From Bacillus gobiensis (GTDB lineage: Bacteria > Bacillota > Bacilli > Bacillales > Bacillaceae): a DNA stretch of 64,000 nt. The translations under genes and the position numbers were made by a program. The first letter of the stretch is position 1. Every line of letters begins with the position of its first letter. Positions 63,624 through 64,000 of the stretch are shown in pieces. Where the stretch lies: positions 992,190-1,056,189 of the forward strand of contig NZ_CP012600.1 of assembly GCF_001278705.1 (NCBI RefSeq), given 5' to 3'. The notes under the pieces were generated by a model that saw only the letters and a list, made by a program, of their open reading frames with translations, was not told where the DNA came from and made no database searches.

Positions 63624-64000
63624 ATGAATTCATCTTTTCACGCAACAACAATATTTGCCATTCAGCATGAGGGGAAATGTGCGATGGCCGGTGATGGCCA
63701 GGTTACTTTCGGTCAAGCGGTCGTTATGAAGCATACAGCAAGAAAAGTAAGAAAGCTTTTTAATGGAAACGTCTTAGCGGGCTTTGCCGGATCAGTGGCT
63801 GATGCCTTTACCCTTTTTGAAATGTTTGAATTAAAGCTTGAAGAATTCAACGGGAACCTGCGCAGAGCATCTGTGGAGCTTGCTAAGGAATGGCGAAGCG
63901 ACAAAGTTCTCAGGAGGCTGGAAGCCATGCTGATCGTGATGAACAAGGAGCATTTGCTTCTAGTTTCCGGAACTGGTGAGGTTATCGAACCCGATGATGG
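63624..64000 (+). CDS. clpQ: ATP-dependent protease subunit HslV/ClpQ, N-terminal part
   Basis: Peptidase of the ClpYQ (HslUV) two-part protease; continues past the window. 125 codons seen. Begins [18 protein letters not shown], then [26 protein letters not shown] and [14 protein letters not shown]. The B. subtilis protein begins [10 protein letters not shown] and works with an N-terminal serine; here an Asn follows Met, so the simple Met-removal route to Ser is not open. GGGAGG precedes the ATG. Confidence 0.93.
   Translation, partial: MNSSFHATTIFAIQHEGKCAMAGDGQVTFGQAVVMKHTARKVRKLFNGNVLAGFAGSVADAFTLFEMFELKLEEFNGNLRRASVELAKEWRSDKVLRRLEAMLIVMNKEHLLLVSGTGEVIEPDD

Overview
This window is a chromosomal segment of a Bacillus of the B. 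subtilis group or a close relative. Gene order, protein lengths and motifs follow the B. subtilis pyr-to-clpQ region almost gene for gene. SpoVM, RemA, FapR, YlqD, YlqG and YlqH are all Bacillus-type proteins. No prophage, CRISPR array, tRNA, rRNA or insertion sequence was seen. Nearly every gene is read left to right; only rqcH and rpmB are on the minus strand.

Layout. 1-7.7 kb: end of the pyrimidine operon (pyrC end, pyrAA, pyrAB, pyrK, pyrD, pyrF, pyrE), tightly overlapped. 7.7-14 kb: sulfate assimilation and siroheme operon (cysH, cysP, sat, cysC, sumT, sirB, sirC) behind an unusual 600-base leader. 14-18.5 kb: rqcH (minus) and a calcium-type P-ATPase. 18.5-32.7 kb: yloC, remA, gmk, rpoZ, coaBC, priA, def, fmt, rsmB, prpC, prkC, rsgA, rpe, thiN, spoVM. 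32.8-37.7 kb: rpmB (minus), yloU, fakA, recG. 37.7-42.6 kb: fatty-acid genes fapR, plsX, fabD, fabG, acpP, then rnc. 42.7-52 kb: smc, ftsY, ylxM, ffh, rpsP, khpA, ylqD, rimM, trmD, rplS. 52-64 kb: rbgA, rnhB, ylqG, ylqH, sucCD, dprA, topA, trmFO, xerC and the start of hslV.

The unexpected content lies where this conserved layout breaks. (1) rlmN, expected between rsmB and prpC, is reduced to a 28-codon in-frame scar holding the start region and the C-terminal tail. (2) sdaAB-sdaAA, expected before recG, is reduced to a 72-codon in-frame scar joining the SdaAB N-terminus to the SdaAA C-terminus. Both scars keep a ribosome binding site and a stop that overlaps the initiation region of the next gene. 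(3) ylqG is split by a frameshift. (4) The cysH leader holds a degenerate SAM-I (S-box) aptamer whose expression platform seems to have been replaced by an intergenic repeat, and the expected cysH ATG is ATT. (5) That repeat belongs to a family of about 150-200 bases with three copies and one fragment in this window, in both orientations, and it does not match any standard gene or RNA class I can name with confidence.

Taken together the window is an essential housekeeping backbone with signs of piecemeal gene loss and regulatory erosion. Gene names come from recalled B. subtilis homologues and motifs, not from a database search. Sequencing or assembly error cannot be excluded for the single-base events.
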